From: a virus
Length of the DNA: 24,912 nucleotides
Strand: one strand, 5' to 3'
IMG/VR virus record: IMGVR_UViG_3300010149_000165
Location: 1 to 24,912 of that record
In this document: one piece after another, positions 1-6,354 of the stretch
Position numbering within the stretch: the stretch's first letter is position 1
Layout: the number at the start of each line of letters is the position of its first letter
Translations under genes and position numbers: made by a program
The notes under the pieces: generated by a model
What the model saw: only the letters and a program-made list of their open reading frames with translations
The model's database searches: none
Told to the model about the DNA's origin: nothing

Positions 1-675
1 CACCTGAAAAGATTTTTTTCTAGTGAGGTTTTTCTTAAAAATGCTCTTAGTGAGTGCGAAAGCCTAGCAAAAAAAATTCCTTTTGCTAGAACAAACAAAT
101 TGCACCACATTAACACAATAAAACGCCTATATAATAGCGTTGTCGAGTTTGACGCATTTTGTAAAGAAAATAAAATCAATTTTCTAAGGTGGTCAAATTA
201 TGAGAAAATAAACACCAAATTAGACAAACGCTCAAAAGATTTTAAAAGGCTTCAATATTTATATAATAGCCTAGCAAATATAGAAACCTTAGAAAGCGAA
301 ATAAAAGCCCAAAAGATAAGAGAGAAAGCAAAGCGAGAGAGAGAGCAAAAGCAATTAGTAAAAAAGTATAGATTAGGCAAAAGCGACTTTTTACGCTTAG
401 ATTTTGACCTTTTGCAATTACGCTACAATGACAAAGGGTATCACGTCCACACCTCTCAAAACGTGCGTATTGATATACAAGAGGCAAAAAAGCTATTAAG
501 AGCCTTAGAGAGCCTAAAATATAATCAAGAGGCAATTAATAACACCTTAAAAGGCTACAAGATAAGCCACTACACCATCAAAGGGTCAAAACATAACGCT
601 CTTGTGGTGGGGTGTCATCGTATTAAATTCGATGAAATCAAAACCATAGCAAAGCAAATCAAATCAATTAATTAA
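1..675 (+). CDS. Phage/plasmid-type hypothetical protein, 5' end outside the window
   Basis: The reading frame is open from base 1, so the true start lies left of the window. A TTG at 100 is in frame but there is no reason to prefer it. The visible 224 residues are basic and mostly helical. A charged, probably coiled-coil stretch (E/K/R-rich) lies near the middle. The C-terminal part has the pattern 'v.TSqnVrI...eAkkLl...YtIkG...v.vGCHrI.fdEi', which I associate with uncharacterised proteins of Bacteroidota phages and plasmids. No catalytic motif is seen. Arginine is often CGN (about seven of twelve codons checked), whereas the phage core to the right uses almost only AGA/AGG, which suggests a different history. 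A second small gene follows after 26 bases. Function unknown; that it is a real protein is quite sure. Confidence 0.75.
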   Translation, partial: HLKRFFSSEVFLKNALSECESLAKKIPFARTNKLHHINTIKRLYNSVVEFDAFCKENKINFLRWSNYEKINTKLDKRSKDFKRLQYLYNSLANIETLESEIKAQKIREKAKREREQKQLVKKYRLGKSDFLRLDFDLLQLRYNDKGYHVHTSQNVRIDIQEAKKLLRALESLKYNQEAINNTLKGYKISHYTIKGSKHNALVVGCHRIKFDEIKTIAKQIKSIN

Positions 676-701
676 TAAATACTAACTTAATAACTAATAA
701 A

Positions 702-1007
702 ATGAAAGTAAATTATAAAATCTTGTTTAATAGAGATAACCACACAAACAAAGTTCAAACACAAATAGCAAAAGCAAAAGACTATTTGAATAGTACCTTA
801 AGATTTACCAAAGTTCCTTATTTTTGTAGCGTTGGCTTTTGTGGTGGTGGTGATGTAGAAAGCAATACAACCACGTTTGAGATTACTATGTTTATTGATG
901 ATAATGTAAAATTAAGATATGATTTGAATAACTACATGCTAGAAACCTTTAAAGGGTGCGACATATGGTTATTTGAAAATAACTTGATACCTCACAAAAT
1001 TAGCTAA
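702..1007 (+). CDS. Hypothetical protein, 101 aa
   Basis: An ATG follows an A-rich stretch (aataaaATG), the usual Bacteroidota style of start without a Shine-Dalgarno site. The product is a small soluble protein with alternating hydrophobic segments, and a Cys/Gly-rich turn (CSVGFCGGGD) near residues 43-52. No signal peptide or membrane segment is evident. I do not recognise the family. It lies 26 bases behind the preceding gene and ahead of a strong terminator, so the two are probably the end of one transcript. Confidence 0.6.
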   Translation: MKVNYKILFNRDNHTNKVQTQIAKAKDYLNSTLRFTKVPYFCSVGFCGGGDVESNTTTFEITMFIDDNVKLRYDLNNYMLETFKGCDIWLFENNLIPHKIS

Positions 1008-1009
1008 CT

Positions 1010-1090
1010 ATGACAAAGGAAAGTATATATAATAGCCTTTACATACTAGGCACATTATCAACTATTTTGTGTTGTATTGTGTTTAGCTAA
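1010..1090 (+). CDS. Putative 26-residue membrane peptide
   Basis: This micro-ORF starts with an ATG two bases after the previous stop codon. It encodes a peptide with a short polar head (MTKESIYNSLY) and a hydrophobic tail (ILGTLSTILCCIVFS), enough for one short membrane span. It fills the space up to the terminator at 1114. The tight spacing and amphiphilic composition argue for a real gene, but it is too short for statistical support. Function unknown. Confidence 0.35.
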   Translation: MTKESIYNSLYILGTLSTILCCIVFS

Positions 1091-1113
1091 TAAACAAATC
1101 AAACTAATTAAAG

Positions 1114-1138
1114 CCCCTATTTTTAGGGGTTTTTTTTT
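1114..1138 (+). terminator. Rho-independent terminator
   Basis: A six-base stem CCCCTA/TAGGGG with a TTTT loop is followed at once by nine T residues. This is a textbook intrinsic terminator for the + strand. It closes the transcript of the genes at 1-1090 and separates them from the repeat block and the terminase genes. Confidence 0.9.
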
Positions 1139-1146
1139 GGCTCTAT

Positions 1147-1303
1147 GGCTTACGCTCTAGGGCTTTTTTTGTGGCTTATATTGTGGGCTTATTGGCTTAT
1201 ATTATACGCTTATATTGGTGGCACTTTGTCGGCTTATTGGCTTATATGAGGGGCTTATATCATTGGCTTATATTGTCGGCTTTTGGTGTGGTGTGTGGCT
1301 TAT
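1147..1303 (+). repeat. GGCTTAT heptamer repeat cluster upstream of the small terminase gene
   Basis: Eight exact GGCTTAT copies start at 1173, 1186, 1194, 1231, 1239, 1252, 1265 and 1297. Variants lie at 1147 (GGCTTAC), 1161 and 1278 (GGCTTTT) and 1207 (CGCTTAT). Start-to-start distances are mostly 13 or 8 bases. All copies point the same way. The block lies between a terminator and the small terminase gene, where lambda cosB and SPP1 pac sequences sit in other phages. Terminase binding is therefore a reasonable inference; an iteron origin is the alternative. A hydrophobic GTG-start ORF (1171-1458) through the block is judged a by-product. Confidence 0.8.
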
Positions 1304-1445
1304 TGGTTTGGGGGTGTGGGGTTATGTTTCAAAGGTTTTGTTTTACACTTGCTCGGGGTTTCTTTTGGTTTCTTTTGGGCTTTGTTTTATGCTGTTTTGG
1401 TGGGGTTTGGGGGGTTTGTTTTGGTGTGGGTTTGTTAAGGTTTGC
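1304..1445 (+). other. Strand-asymmetric G/T-rich non-coding tract with G runs
   Basis: Within 1351-1440, 81 of 90 bases are G or T, with only three A and six C. Runs of three to six G occur at 1310, 1318, 1355, 1377, 1402, 1409 and 1428, so short G-quadruplexes on the + strand are possible. The two frames open through it would give a Trp/Phe/Gly/Cys-rich hydrophobic product with no recognisable pattern, so I treat it as non-coding. It directly continues the GGCTTAT cluster and may be part of the same cis-acting site. Confidence 0.6.
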
Positions 1446-1676
1446 CAATAAAATATGACGCTTTAAGGCGTTGATTTCTGTTAATTGTGGCACATTGTAA
1501 CCTCTTGAGGGTGTTATATTTACGTAATTGAAAAAATTTTTTAGGGTAGTCCAATATTCACACTAGATTTTCCAATTTTCAAGTTTATTACACTAGGTGC
1601 ACAATATGTATTTTAGTTCCATATTTTATAATTTTTTTTCGTTTATATTTGTTACAGTAAAAATGTAATTTGAGAT
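1446..1676 (+). other. Intergenic leader upstream of the small terminase gene
   Basis: No gene is seen in this stretch. It holds a weak hairpin (ACGC/GCGT at 1458-1471), the pair CCTC/GAGG around 1501-1510, and two ACACTAG copies at 1560 and 1590, 30 bases (about three helical turns) apart. The promoter described separately lies at 1616-1651. The repeated ACACTAG could be a protein-binding pair; nothing in the sequence says for which protein. Confidence 0.4.
1616..1651 (+). promoter_or_regulatory. Putative late promoter for the packaging/tail module
   Basis: GTTCCATA (1616-1623) is followed by exactly 20 bases and then TATATTTG (1644-1651), a perfect match to the Bacteroidota -7 consensus TAnnTTTG. 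The same upstream octamer at the same spacing recurs before 4504 and 24640. The predicted transcript starts near 1657 and leaves a leader of about 20 bases before the ATG at 1677. Confidence 0.7.
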
Positions 1677-2186
1677 ATGAACAAAAGAGACAAGGAACGA
1701 GCTGATAAGAAGGCTGCCAAGGAGCTGCAAAAGAAGGAGAATGTTGAAATTATAGAAAGCACTGTAGCGAAGTATGATATTAACGATTTGAACCTTAATA
1801 AAAGTTCTGGTAAAGCAACTAGTCTTGTTAGTTACAAAAGAACAACGGAGGTTGTAAAATTAATTTTGAGAGGAGTGAGATATACAGACATAATGGAGTA
1901 TTGTGAAGCTCATTGGGGAATCAAAAGAAGGATGGCAAGTATTTATTACAAGAAGGCTTTAGAGAGTTTTGCCGAGCAGTTCTCGGAAGAACGAGAATAT
2001 GAAATTGATAAGCATCAGATTATGTTACAAGATTTATATCGTAAGTCTTATCAAGCTGGTGATTTGAATTTGTGCAGATTGTTATTGCAAGATGTTGCAA
2101 AGATGAAAGGCATTGTAGTGGATAGAGTGGATGTTACTAGTGGTGGTGAAGGGTTTGTGTTTAATTATCAGAAGCCATCCGAGTAG
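1677..2186 (+). CDS. terS: Terminase small subunit
   Basis: The small terminase binds the packaging site on concatemeric DNA and hands it to the large subunit. The 169-residue product has a Lys/Glu-rich N-terminus (1-45) and a helix-turn-helix-like region around residues 55-92 (TTEVVKLILRGVRYTDIMEY, then IKRRMASIYYKKA). A helical oligomerisation-type segment (95-145) follows, then the closing motif DRVDVTSGGE (149-158), common at the C-end of small terminases. It is the first gene after the repeat block and lies about 0.9 kb upstream of the large terminase. The ATG follows an A/T-rich leader without a Shine-Dalgarno site. The assignment rests on position and motif pattern. Confidence 0.8.
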   Translation: MNKRDKERADKKAAKELQKKENVEIIESTVAKYDINDLNLNKSSGKATSLVSYKRTTEVVKLILRGVRYTDIMEYCEAHWGIKRRMASIYYKKALESFAEQFSEEREYEIDKHQIMLQDLYRKSYQAGDLNLCRLLLQDVAKMKGIVVDRVDVTSGGEGFVFNYQKPSE

Positions 2187-2212
2187 ATATAGTATTCCCT
2201 GATAATCACTTA

Positions 2213-2235
2213 AACAAAAGAAAAACACTTTTGTT
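2213..2235 (+). other. Hairpin between terS and the next gene
   Basis: AACAAAAG and CTTTTGTT form a perfect 8-bp stem with a seven-base loop 26 bases after the terS stop. No T run follows, so it is a poor terminator. It may be an mRNA-stabilising or processing structure. Just downstream, AATATTAAT occurs twice (2245 and 2266), 21 bases apart. Confidence 0.4.
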
Positions 2236-2342
2236 AAAGAATATAATATTAATTATTATAACTTTAATATTAATAAGTACGAATGTAATAAAAATAAATG
2301 ACAAATTATGGAAACTTTAGCAACAATTAAAATAGAAAACAA

Positions 2343-2966
2343 ATGGATTTAACAATCGCAACACCAATCAGTTTTGGTATTTCAAAGTCTATACAGGAGA
2401 AGAAATACGTCAAGTCTGTTGCCCCTAGAACCAGGAGAGCAAAAAACACAGTTAGCAATATTGACAGGAAAGAAAGAGATTCTAAAAGAAGTTTTTTCCA
2501 ACCATCAGATAAAACAACTAATAAAATAAACGATACAGAATTTGTGTCTGGAACTACTTGGCATTTGTCTTTCAAGATAGGTGTTGATGAGCAACAGCTT
2601 AAAGCAAATATAACAACGAAAGAATTAAAGGCATTTCTTTTGTCTGATGGAACAACTGCAAGAGCAACTACTGCTATTGCCTGGATTGATTCTACTTTGG
2701 CTTTGGATGATGCCCATGCAGATAAGTATGCTTTGTATACTGCTGTTGATTATAATATTGTTGAATTTATGACAAGAGTAAAGAAAAGTGCTATATTTGA
2801 AGGAACGGAGATAGGAAATGTCGCAAAACACTATATTGATGTTTTGTATGCCGACCAAATAGCAAATAACGCAGACCATCAAGCTCGTGTAGCTTTAGTA
2901 GAGAACTTTGACCTATCAGAAGATTCTTTAGCGTGGTTAGAAAACGAAGGTATAAAAATAAAATAA
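2343..2966 (+). CDS. Hypothetical protein between the terminase subunits, 207 aa
   Basis: The product begins with about 50 residues rich in Lys, Arg, Ser and Thr that look disordered. It continues as a regular alpha/beta-like region with acidic ends (WIDSTLALDDAHADKYALYT, then LSEDSLAWLENEGIKIK). There is no membrane segment and no catalytic motif. The position between small and large terminase suggests a structural or packaging accessory role, but I do not recognise the family. A 14-codon ORF (2308-2352) overlaps the start in another frame. The stop overlaps the next start as TAATG, a coupling seen repeatedly in this genome. Confidence 0.6.
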   Translation: MDLTIATPISFGISKSIQEKKYVKSVAPRTRRAKNTVSNIDRKERDSKRSFFQPSDKTTNKINDTEFVSGTTWHLSFKIGVDEQQLKANITTKELKAFLLSDGTTARATTAIAWIDSTLALDDAHADKYALYTAVDYNIVEFMTRVKKSAIFEGTEIGNVAKHYIDVLYADQIANNADHQARVALVENFDLSEDSLAWLENEGIKIK

Positions 2967-3139
2967 TGACAAAATTTGAAAAAGCAATAGAGAATTTAAA
3001 ATCAGACAAGCCTGGTTTACTAGAACAGGTTTTTGGTTTTATAGGGGTAATTTCAGCATTGCCATCTGTTATAGTTTACTATATTCTGGTTTTAATTAGA
3101 AATCAAGTACAAGCTCTAATTAAAAAGGTTTGGAAATAG
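2966..3139 (+). CDS. Small single-span membrane protein, 57 aa
   Basis: ATG 2966 is chosen because it overlaps the previous stop as TAATG; a TTG at 2933 would extend the product by 11 residues. The protein has a charged N-terminus (about 20 residues), one hydrophobic span (roughly residues 22-44, FGFIGVISALPSVIVYYILV) and a basic tail (ALIKKVWK). The basic end should stay in the cytoplasm. Its last codons overlap the start of the large terminase gene. A holin-like or membrane-anchoring role is possible, but one span at this position is not diagnostic. Confidence 0.6.
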   Translation: MTKFEKAIENLKSDKPGLLEQVFGFIGVISALPSVIVYYILVLIRNQVQALIKKVWK

Positions 3140-4449
3140 ATTTTAAGCCAACTCCTAAACAGCACATAGCTTGGGAGTATCTGCACGATGAATCTACTTC
3201 TGAAATTTTATTTGGGGGTAGTGCTGGTGGTGGTAAGAGTTACTTTGGGGCAGCTTGGCTATTGTATTCTTGCCTTCGTTATCCTGGTACTCGTTGGTTA
3301 ATGGGTAGAGCTGTACTAAAGACTTTAAAGGAAACGACACTTAACTCATTTTTTACTGTATGTGGTGATTGGGGTGTAAAAAAGGGTGAGATTTATAAAT
3401 TTAACGCACAATCTAACATTATAGAGTTTACAAATGGCAGCTCCATAATTTTAAAGGATTTATATCAGTACCCTGCCGACCCAAATTTTGATTCACTTGG
3501 TTCATTGGAGATTTCTGGTGCTTTTATAGATGAGGTGAACCAATGTACAGAAAAAGCAAAGAATGTTGTTGCCTCAAGGATTAGATACAAGCTATCAGAG
3601 TATAAGTTACGACCAAAAGTGCTTATGTCGTGCAACCCTGCTAAAAACTGGGTTTATGACTTTTATAAACAAGACAGAGATGACACTTTAGCCGACCACA
3701 AGAAGTTTGTACAGGCTAAACTAGTAGATAACCCTCATATTTCTGAATTTTACGAAGAACAGCTTAGAAGATTAGACCCTGTTTCGAGAGAAAGGCTTTT
3801 ACATGGTAACTGGGAGTATGATTCTGGTGAAGATAGGCTTTTTGACTACGAGGCACTGTTAAATATGTTTACTAACTCATCTGTTTCGTCAGAAGGTGCA
3901 GAAAAGTACCTTTCTTGCGATGTTGCCTTACTTGGTAGCGATAAATTAGTTATTTGCGTATGGAATGGCATGGTTGTGGAAGAAATAATCACAAAAGACA
4001 AGACATCTGCCGATAATGTGGAGAAAATCATAAGAAATCTAGCAGAAAAGCATCAAATAAGCAAAAAAAACATCATAATTGATAGTGATGGAGTAGGTCA
4101 ATACCTTTCTCACTACATGAAAGGTGTTGTTCCTTTTGTAAATAATGCGAAGCCAATGAACAAAGAAAACTTTGTAAATTTAAAGACACAGTGCTATTAT
4201 AAACTTGCAGAACAGATAAATGTGGGTAATATCTGGATAAAATGCAATGATACAGAGCTTAGAAACAAAATTATAGAAGAATTTGAGGTTATTCGCAGAA
4301 AAAACATGGATAACGACAATAAATTAGCTATTTTATCTAAAAAAGAGATGAAAGCTGTTTTAGGACACTCACCTGACTTTGCAGATGCCTTAATGATGCG
4401 TATGAAGTACCTTTTTGGTAATGATAAAAGGATTTTAGCGTGGCGATAA
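3130..4449 (+). CDS. terL: Terminase large subunit (packaging ATPase and nuclease)
   Basis: This is the motor that pumps DNA into the prohead and cuts the concatemer. The ATPase domain shows Walker A GGSAGGGKS (residues 29-37, Lys36), Walker B AFIDE (131-135, Asp134/Glu135) and the coupling motif SCNP (167-170). The RNase H-like nuclease shows candidate metal ligands Asp264 (SCDVALLGSD), Asp318/Asp320 (IIIDSDGVG) and Asp416/Asp419 (SPDFADAL). The length of 439 aa fits the family. The start must be the TTG at 3130: an in-frame stop lies at 3121-3123 and no ATG occurs before the Walker A motif. The start overlaps the preceding gene by ten bases, so translational coupling is likely. Confidence 0.95.
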   Translation: MEIDFKPTPKQHIAWEYLHDESTSEILFGGSAGGGKSYFGAAWLLYSCLRYPGTRWLMGRAVLKTLKETTLNSFFTVCGDWGVKKGEIYKFNAQSNIIEFTNGSSIILKDLYQYPADPNFDSLGSLEISGAFIDEVNQCTEKAKNVVASRIRYKLSEYKLRPKVLMSCNPAKNWVYDFYKQDRDDTLADHKKFVQAKLVDNPHISEFYEEQLRRLDPVSRERLLHGNWEYDSGEDRLFDYEALLNMFTNSSVSSEGAEKYLSCDVALLGSDKLVICVWNGMVVEEIITKDKTSADNVEKIIRNLAEKHQISKKNIIIDSDGVGQYLSHYMKGVVPFVNNAKPMNKENFVNLKTQCYYKLAEQINVGNIWIKCNDTELRNKIIEEFEVIRRKNMDNDNKLAILSKKEMKAVLGHSPDFADALMMRMKYLFGNDKRILAWR

Positions 4450-4464
4450 AAAAACTTGCTTTTT

Positions 4465-4499
4465 GTTCCATAAAGTTCCAAACTATATTCGTTATATTG
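4465..4499 (+). promoter_or_regulatory. Putative late promoter upstream of 4504
   Basis: GTTCCATA (4465-4472), 20 bases, then TATATTG (4493-4499) repeats the arrangement before terS and before 24640. Only four bases separate the -7 element from the ATG at 4504, so the transcript should begin at or next to the start codon (leaderless). Confidence 0.65.
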
Positions 4500-4503
4500 T
4501 AAG

Positions 4504-4908
4504 ATGGCTTTTGAACTTGAAATATATTATCTAAACAATGAACATTCAAGTATTGTGAATGACTATATAGATGATGTTTATCAATTAGTTCATGAAGCTA
4601 CATTTTTTACAGAGGATTACAAAAATTTTGAGGACTTAATACAGAATGTCGTGTCTTACCATAATGGTTTAGGTGAGTATGTGGCAGATGGTAGTGTTGA
4701 TAGAAGAGAATGGTATACATCTTTACCTAATAATTTATATTGGGTTAGTAAAGGGTTTTTTTCAAACTTGCCACAGTATCAAGATAAAGATATTGTTGAG
4801 CATGAGCAAAAATTGTTATATTTGACAATAGATGTTTTAGACAGACTAAACGAATGTATGGAAAAACTGCCTTTAACGCAAGGAGAGATGAATATAAATC
4901 TAAATTAA
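4504..4908 (+). CDS. Hypothetical protein, 134 aa
   Basis: This acidic, soluble protein is rich in Tyr, Asp and Asn and mostly helical. It shows no membrane segment and no motif I recognise. It is the first gene behind a predicted late promoter and directly precedes the tail assembly chaperone gene, with a TAATG stop/start overlap. A tail or head-tail accessory role is a guess from context only. The ATG follows the -7 element by four bases, implying a leaderless start. Confidence 0.6.
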   Translation: MAFELEIYYLNNEHSSIVNDYIDDVYQLVHEATFFTEDYKNFEDLIQNVVSYHNGLGEYVADGSVDRREWYTSLPNNLYWVSKGFFSNLPQYQDKDIVEHEQKLLYLTIDVLDRLNECMEKLPLTQGEMNINLN

Positions 4909-5579
4909 TGAAAGAGTTTGAAATTAGTGGTAAGAAGGTGAATATACCTGAAACCTGGTTAGATATAAATTGGTCTACGTTTTTAAAGTTTACAAAAATT
5001 ATAAAATCGTATGATGAAGAGTTAAAAAAACAAGAAGAATCTGATTCTGACAAAGAATATGCAGAGGTTCTCTTAAATTTAGATTTTAACACTAAAATTT
5101 TATCATTTTGGACTGGATGCACGATAGAAGAGGTTTCTCATTGGGATATGCAAGAGGCAAACGAAATAATGAAACAAATATCGTTTGTAAATCAAGAGTA
5201 TGTGCCAATAGACATAAAGTCTTTTACGATAGGAGAAGAAAAGTTCTTTTTACCAAAAGATTTAATGAGAAAATCATCCTTTGGTAGATATATTGAGGCT
5301 GAACAATTAGAAATACAGTCTAGTATGATAGACCAAGGCAAAATTGAGTATATGCCTAGACAGATTGCAATTCTTTGTAAAAAAGAAGGTGAAGAAGAGA
5401 AATTAGATGATGATGTCATCGACAAACGAGCTAAAATGTTCGAACAATTAGATATGGCAACGATTTGGGATGTCGCTTTTTTTTTGAACAAGTTAGAACA
5501 AGGATTGCTGACGAGTTTCCTAACCTATCAGGTGGTGGAGGAAGTAATGCAGCAAAAAGAGCAGCAAAAAGCACAATAG
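4908..5579 (+). CDS. Tail assembly chaperone, short (unshifted) product
   Basis: The short chaperone of the lambda gpG type coats the tape measure and recruits tail tube protein. The start at ATG 4908 (223 aa) overlaps the preceding stop as TAATG; an upstream ATG at 4854 is less likely. The N-terminus (MKEFEISGKKVNIPETWLDI) resembles the opening of many phage tail chaperones, where a short beta-hairpin is followed by 'P..W.di'. The rest is acidic and helical. A T9 run at 5477-5485 lies 31 codons before the stop and allows a -1 shift into the frame of the next ORF. The family call rests on the shared architecture and N-terminal pattern. Confidence 0.7.
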   Translation: MKEFEISGKKVNIPETWLDINWSTFLKFTKIIKSYDEELKKQEESDSDKEYAEVLLNLDFNTKILSFWTGCTIEEVSHWDMQEANEIMKQISFVNQEYVPIDIKSFTIGEEKFFLPKDLMRKSSFGRYIEAEQLEIQSSMIDQGKIEYMPRQIAILCKKEGEEEKLDDDVIDKRAKMFEQLDMATIWDVAFFLNKLEQGLLTSFLTYQVVEEVMQQKEQQKAQ

Positions 5580-5770
5580 ATGGTTATGGCTGGTTAAATT
5601 CTGTTTATCGAATAGCACAAGACGGAATTTTTACAAAAGGCAACGAATCTGCTGTTCAATCTGTTCTTGACGCTAAATTAGATGAGATTTTAACGTATCT
5701 CTCTTGGCAAAACGCAGTTAGTAAGTTTGATGAGATAATGTCAGAGATACATAAAAAACAACAGAAATAA
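4908..5770 (+). CDS. Tail assembly chaperone, predicted -1 frameshift fusion (G-GT-like)
   Basis: Reading begins at 4908 and is predicted to slip back one base near 5484-5486, continuing to the stop at 5768-5770 for about 287 residues. The shifted part (EQVRTRIADEFPNL, then GGGGSNAAKRAAKS, then a helical domain with GYGWLNSVYRIAQDG and LDEILTYLSWQNA) resembles the T domain of tail assembly chaperones from Bacteroidota phages, where 'GW...iYsLA' and 'v..yL.w' recur. The downstream frame has no good start of its own (a TTG at 5465, upstream of the T run). In lambda this extended product binds the tape measure. The slip site is seen; its use is inferred. Confidence 0.75.
5477..5486 (+). other. 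Predicted programmed -1 ribosomal frameshift site
   Basis: Nine T residues are followed by G. In the upstream frame the codons are GCT TTT TTT TTG AAC, so T_TTT_TTT and T_TTT_TTG are both -1 slippery heptamers of the X_XXY_YYZ type. Slipping joins the chaperone ORF to the overlapping -1 frame, which stays open for 94 codons. No strong downstream hairpin was identified by eye. Confidence 0.75.
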
Positions 5771-6354
5771 TGTCTACAACTTTAACACAATTAGTAAATA
5801 ACATGAACACCTGTGCAACTAGTGCAGGTTTTAATTCATTTAAGTTTGGTAATACATCACACATAAACTTTGACCATAACATACCATACGACTTACTTAA
5901 CTTTCAATACCCAACATCAAGTATTATAGATATAAATAATGGTTTACAAGTATTTGATTGCGTCATTACAGCTTACAGACCAATATCTAAAGCAAACACT
6001 ACAGGAGTAGAGATAACTGATAATGTTCATGTTATTATGACTGCCCTAGAAAAAAGAATATTAAAGGTTTTAGGGTGTTTAGGTTCTGCAAGTAATTGTC
6101 AAGATGTTATACCTAGAGAATCAATACAGTTTATAAGACAAAAAAATACACACAATGATAGACTCGTTAGTGTTAGCTGCAACTTTAGTATAGAACTTTT
6201 TTACGATTGTGTAGATTTTGATTGCTCAAACTTTCCTCCAGCAGCTACACTAGATAGTTATGATTGTATTAATAATGAGTGCGTAGACCCTGGTGATGGT
6301 TCTGGTACTTACGCTACTTTAGCAGAGTGCGAAGCAGCAGGATGTGAAAGCTAA
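5770..6354 (+). CDS. Putative tail completion/terminator-like protein with C-terminal Cys motif
   Basis: This 194-residue protein sits between the chaperone and a gp10-like protein. Residues 1-150 are a mixed alpha/beta domain (YPTSSIIDINNG, then FDCVITAYRP, then ITDNVHVIMTALEKRIL) whose size and neighbours suit a tail terminator or completion protein. This is inference. Residues 164-192 hold a four-cysteine motif (YDC...C, then GDGSGTYATLAEC...C; Cys166, 171, 187, 192). I associate this motif with extracellular proteins of marine Bacteroidota, so it may be a small disulfide-bonded decoration domain. Both ends are coupled to the neighbours through TAATG overlaps. Confidence 0.55.
   Translation: MSTTLTQLVNNMNTCATSAGFNSFKFGNTSHINFDHNIPYDLLNFQYPTSSIIDINNGLQVFDCVITAYRPISKANTTGVEITDNVHVIMTALEKRILKVLGCLGSASNCQDVIPRESIQFIRQKNTHNDRLVSVSCNFSIELFYDCVDFDCSNFPPAATLDSYDCINNECVDPGDGSGTYATLAECEAAGCES

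Noticed and set aside
1171-1458. 95-residue hydrophobic ORF with GTG start (and a 78-residue one in another frame)
   Set aside because: It is created by the GGCTTAT repeats and G/T-rich tract. The Trp/Phe/Cys/Gly composition is abnormal and two frames are open at once, as expected from biased non-coding DNA.
2308-2352. 14-codon ORF overlapping the start of the 207-residue gene
   Set aside because: No motif, no clear coupling, and a different frame. It could be a leader peptide but nothing supports it beyond an ATG.
4854-4908. Upstream ATG 4854 as start of the tail chaperone
   Set aside because: It would add 18 residues and a 55-base overlap. ATG 4908 gives the TAATG junction used repeatedly here and begins with the usual chaperone N-terminus.
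5465-5770. Independent gene starting at TTG 5465
   Set aside because: The first codons lie upstream of the T run and merely read the chaperone sequence out of frame. A -1 frameshift fusion explains the ORF better.
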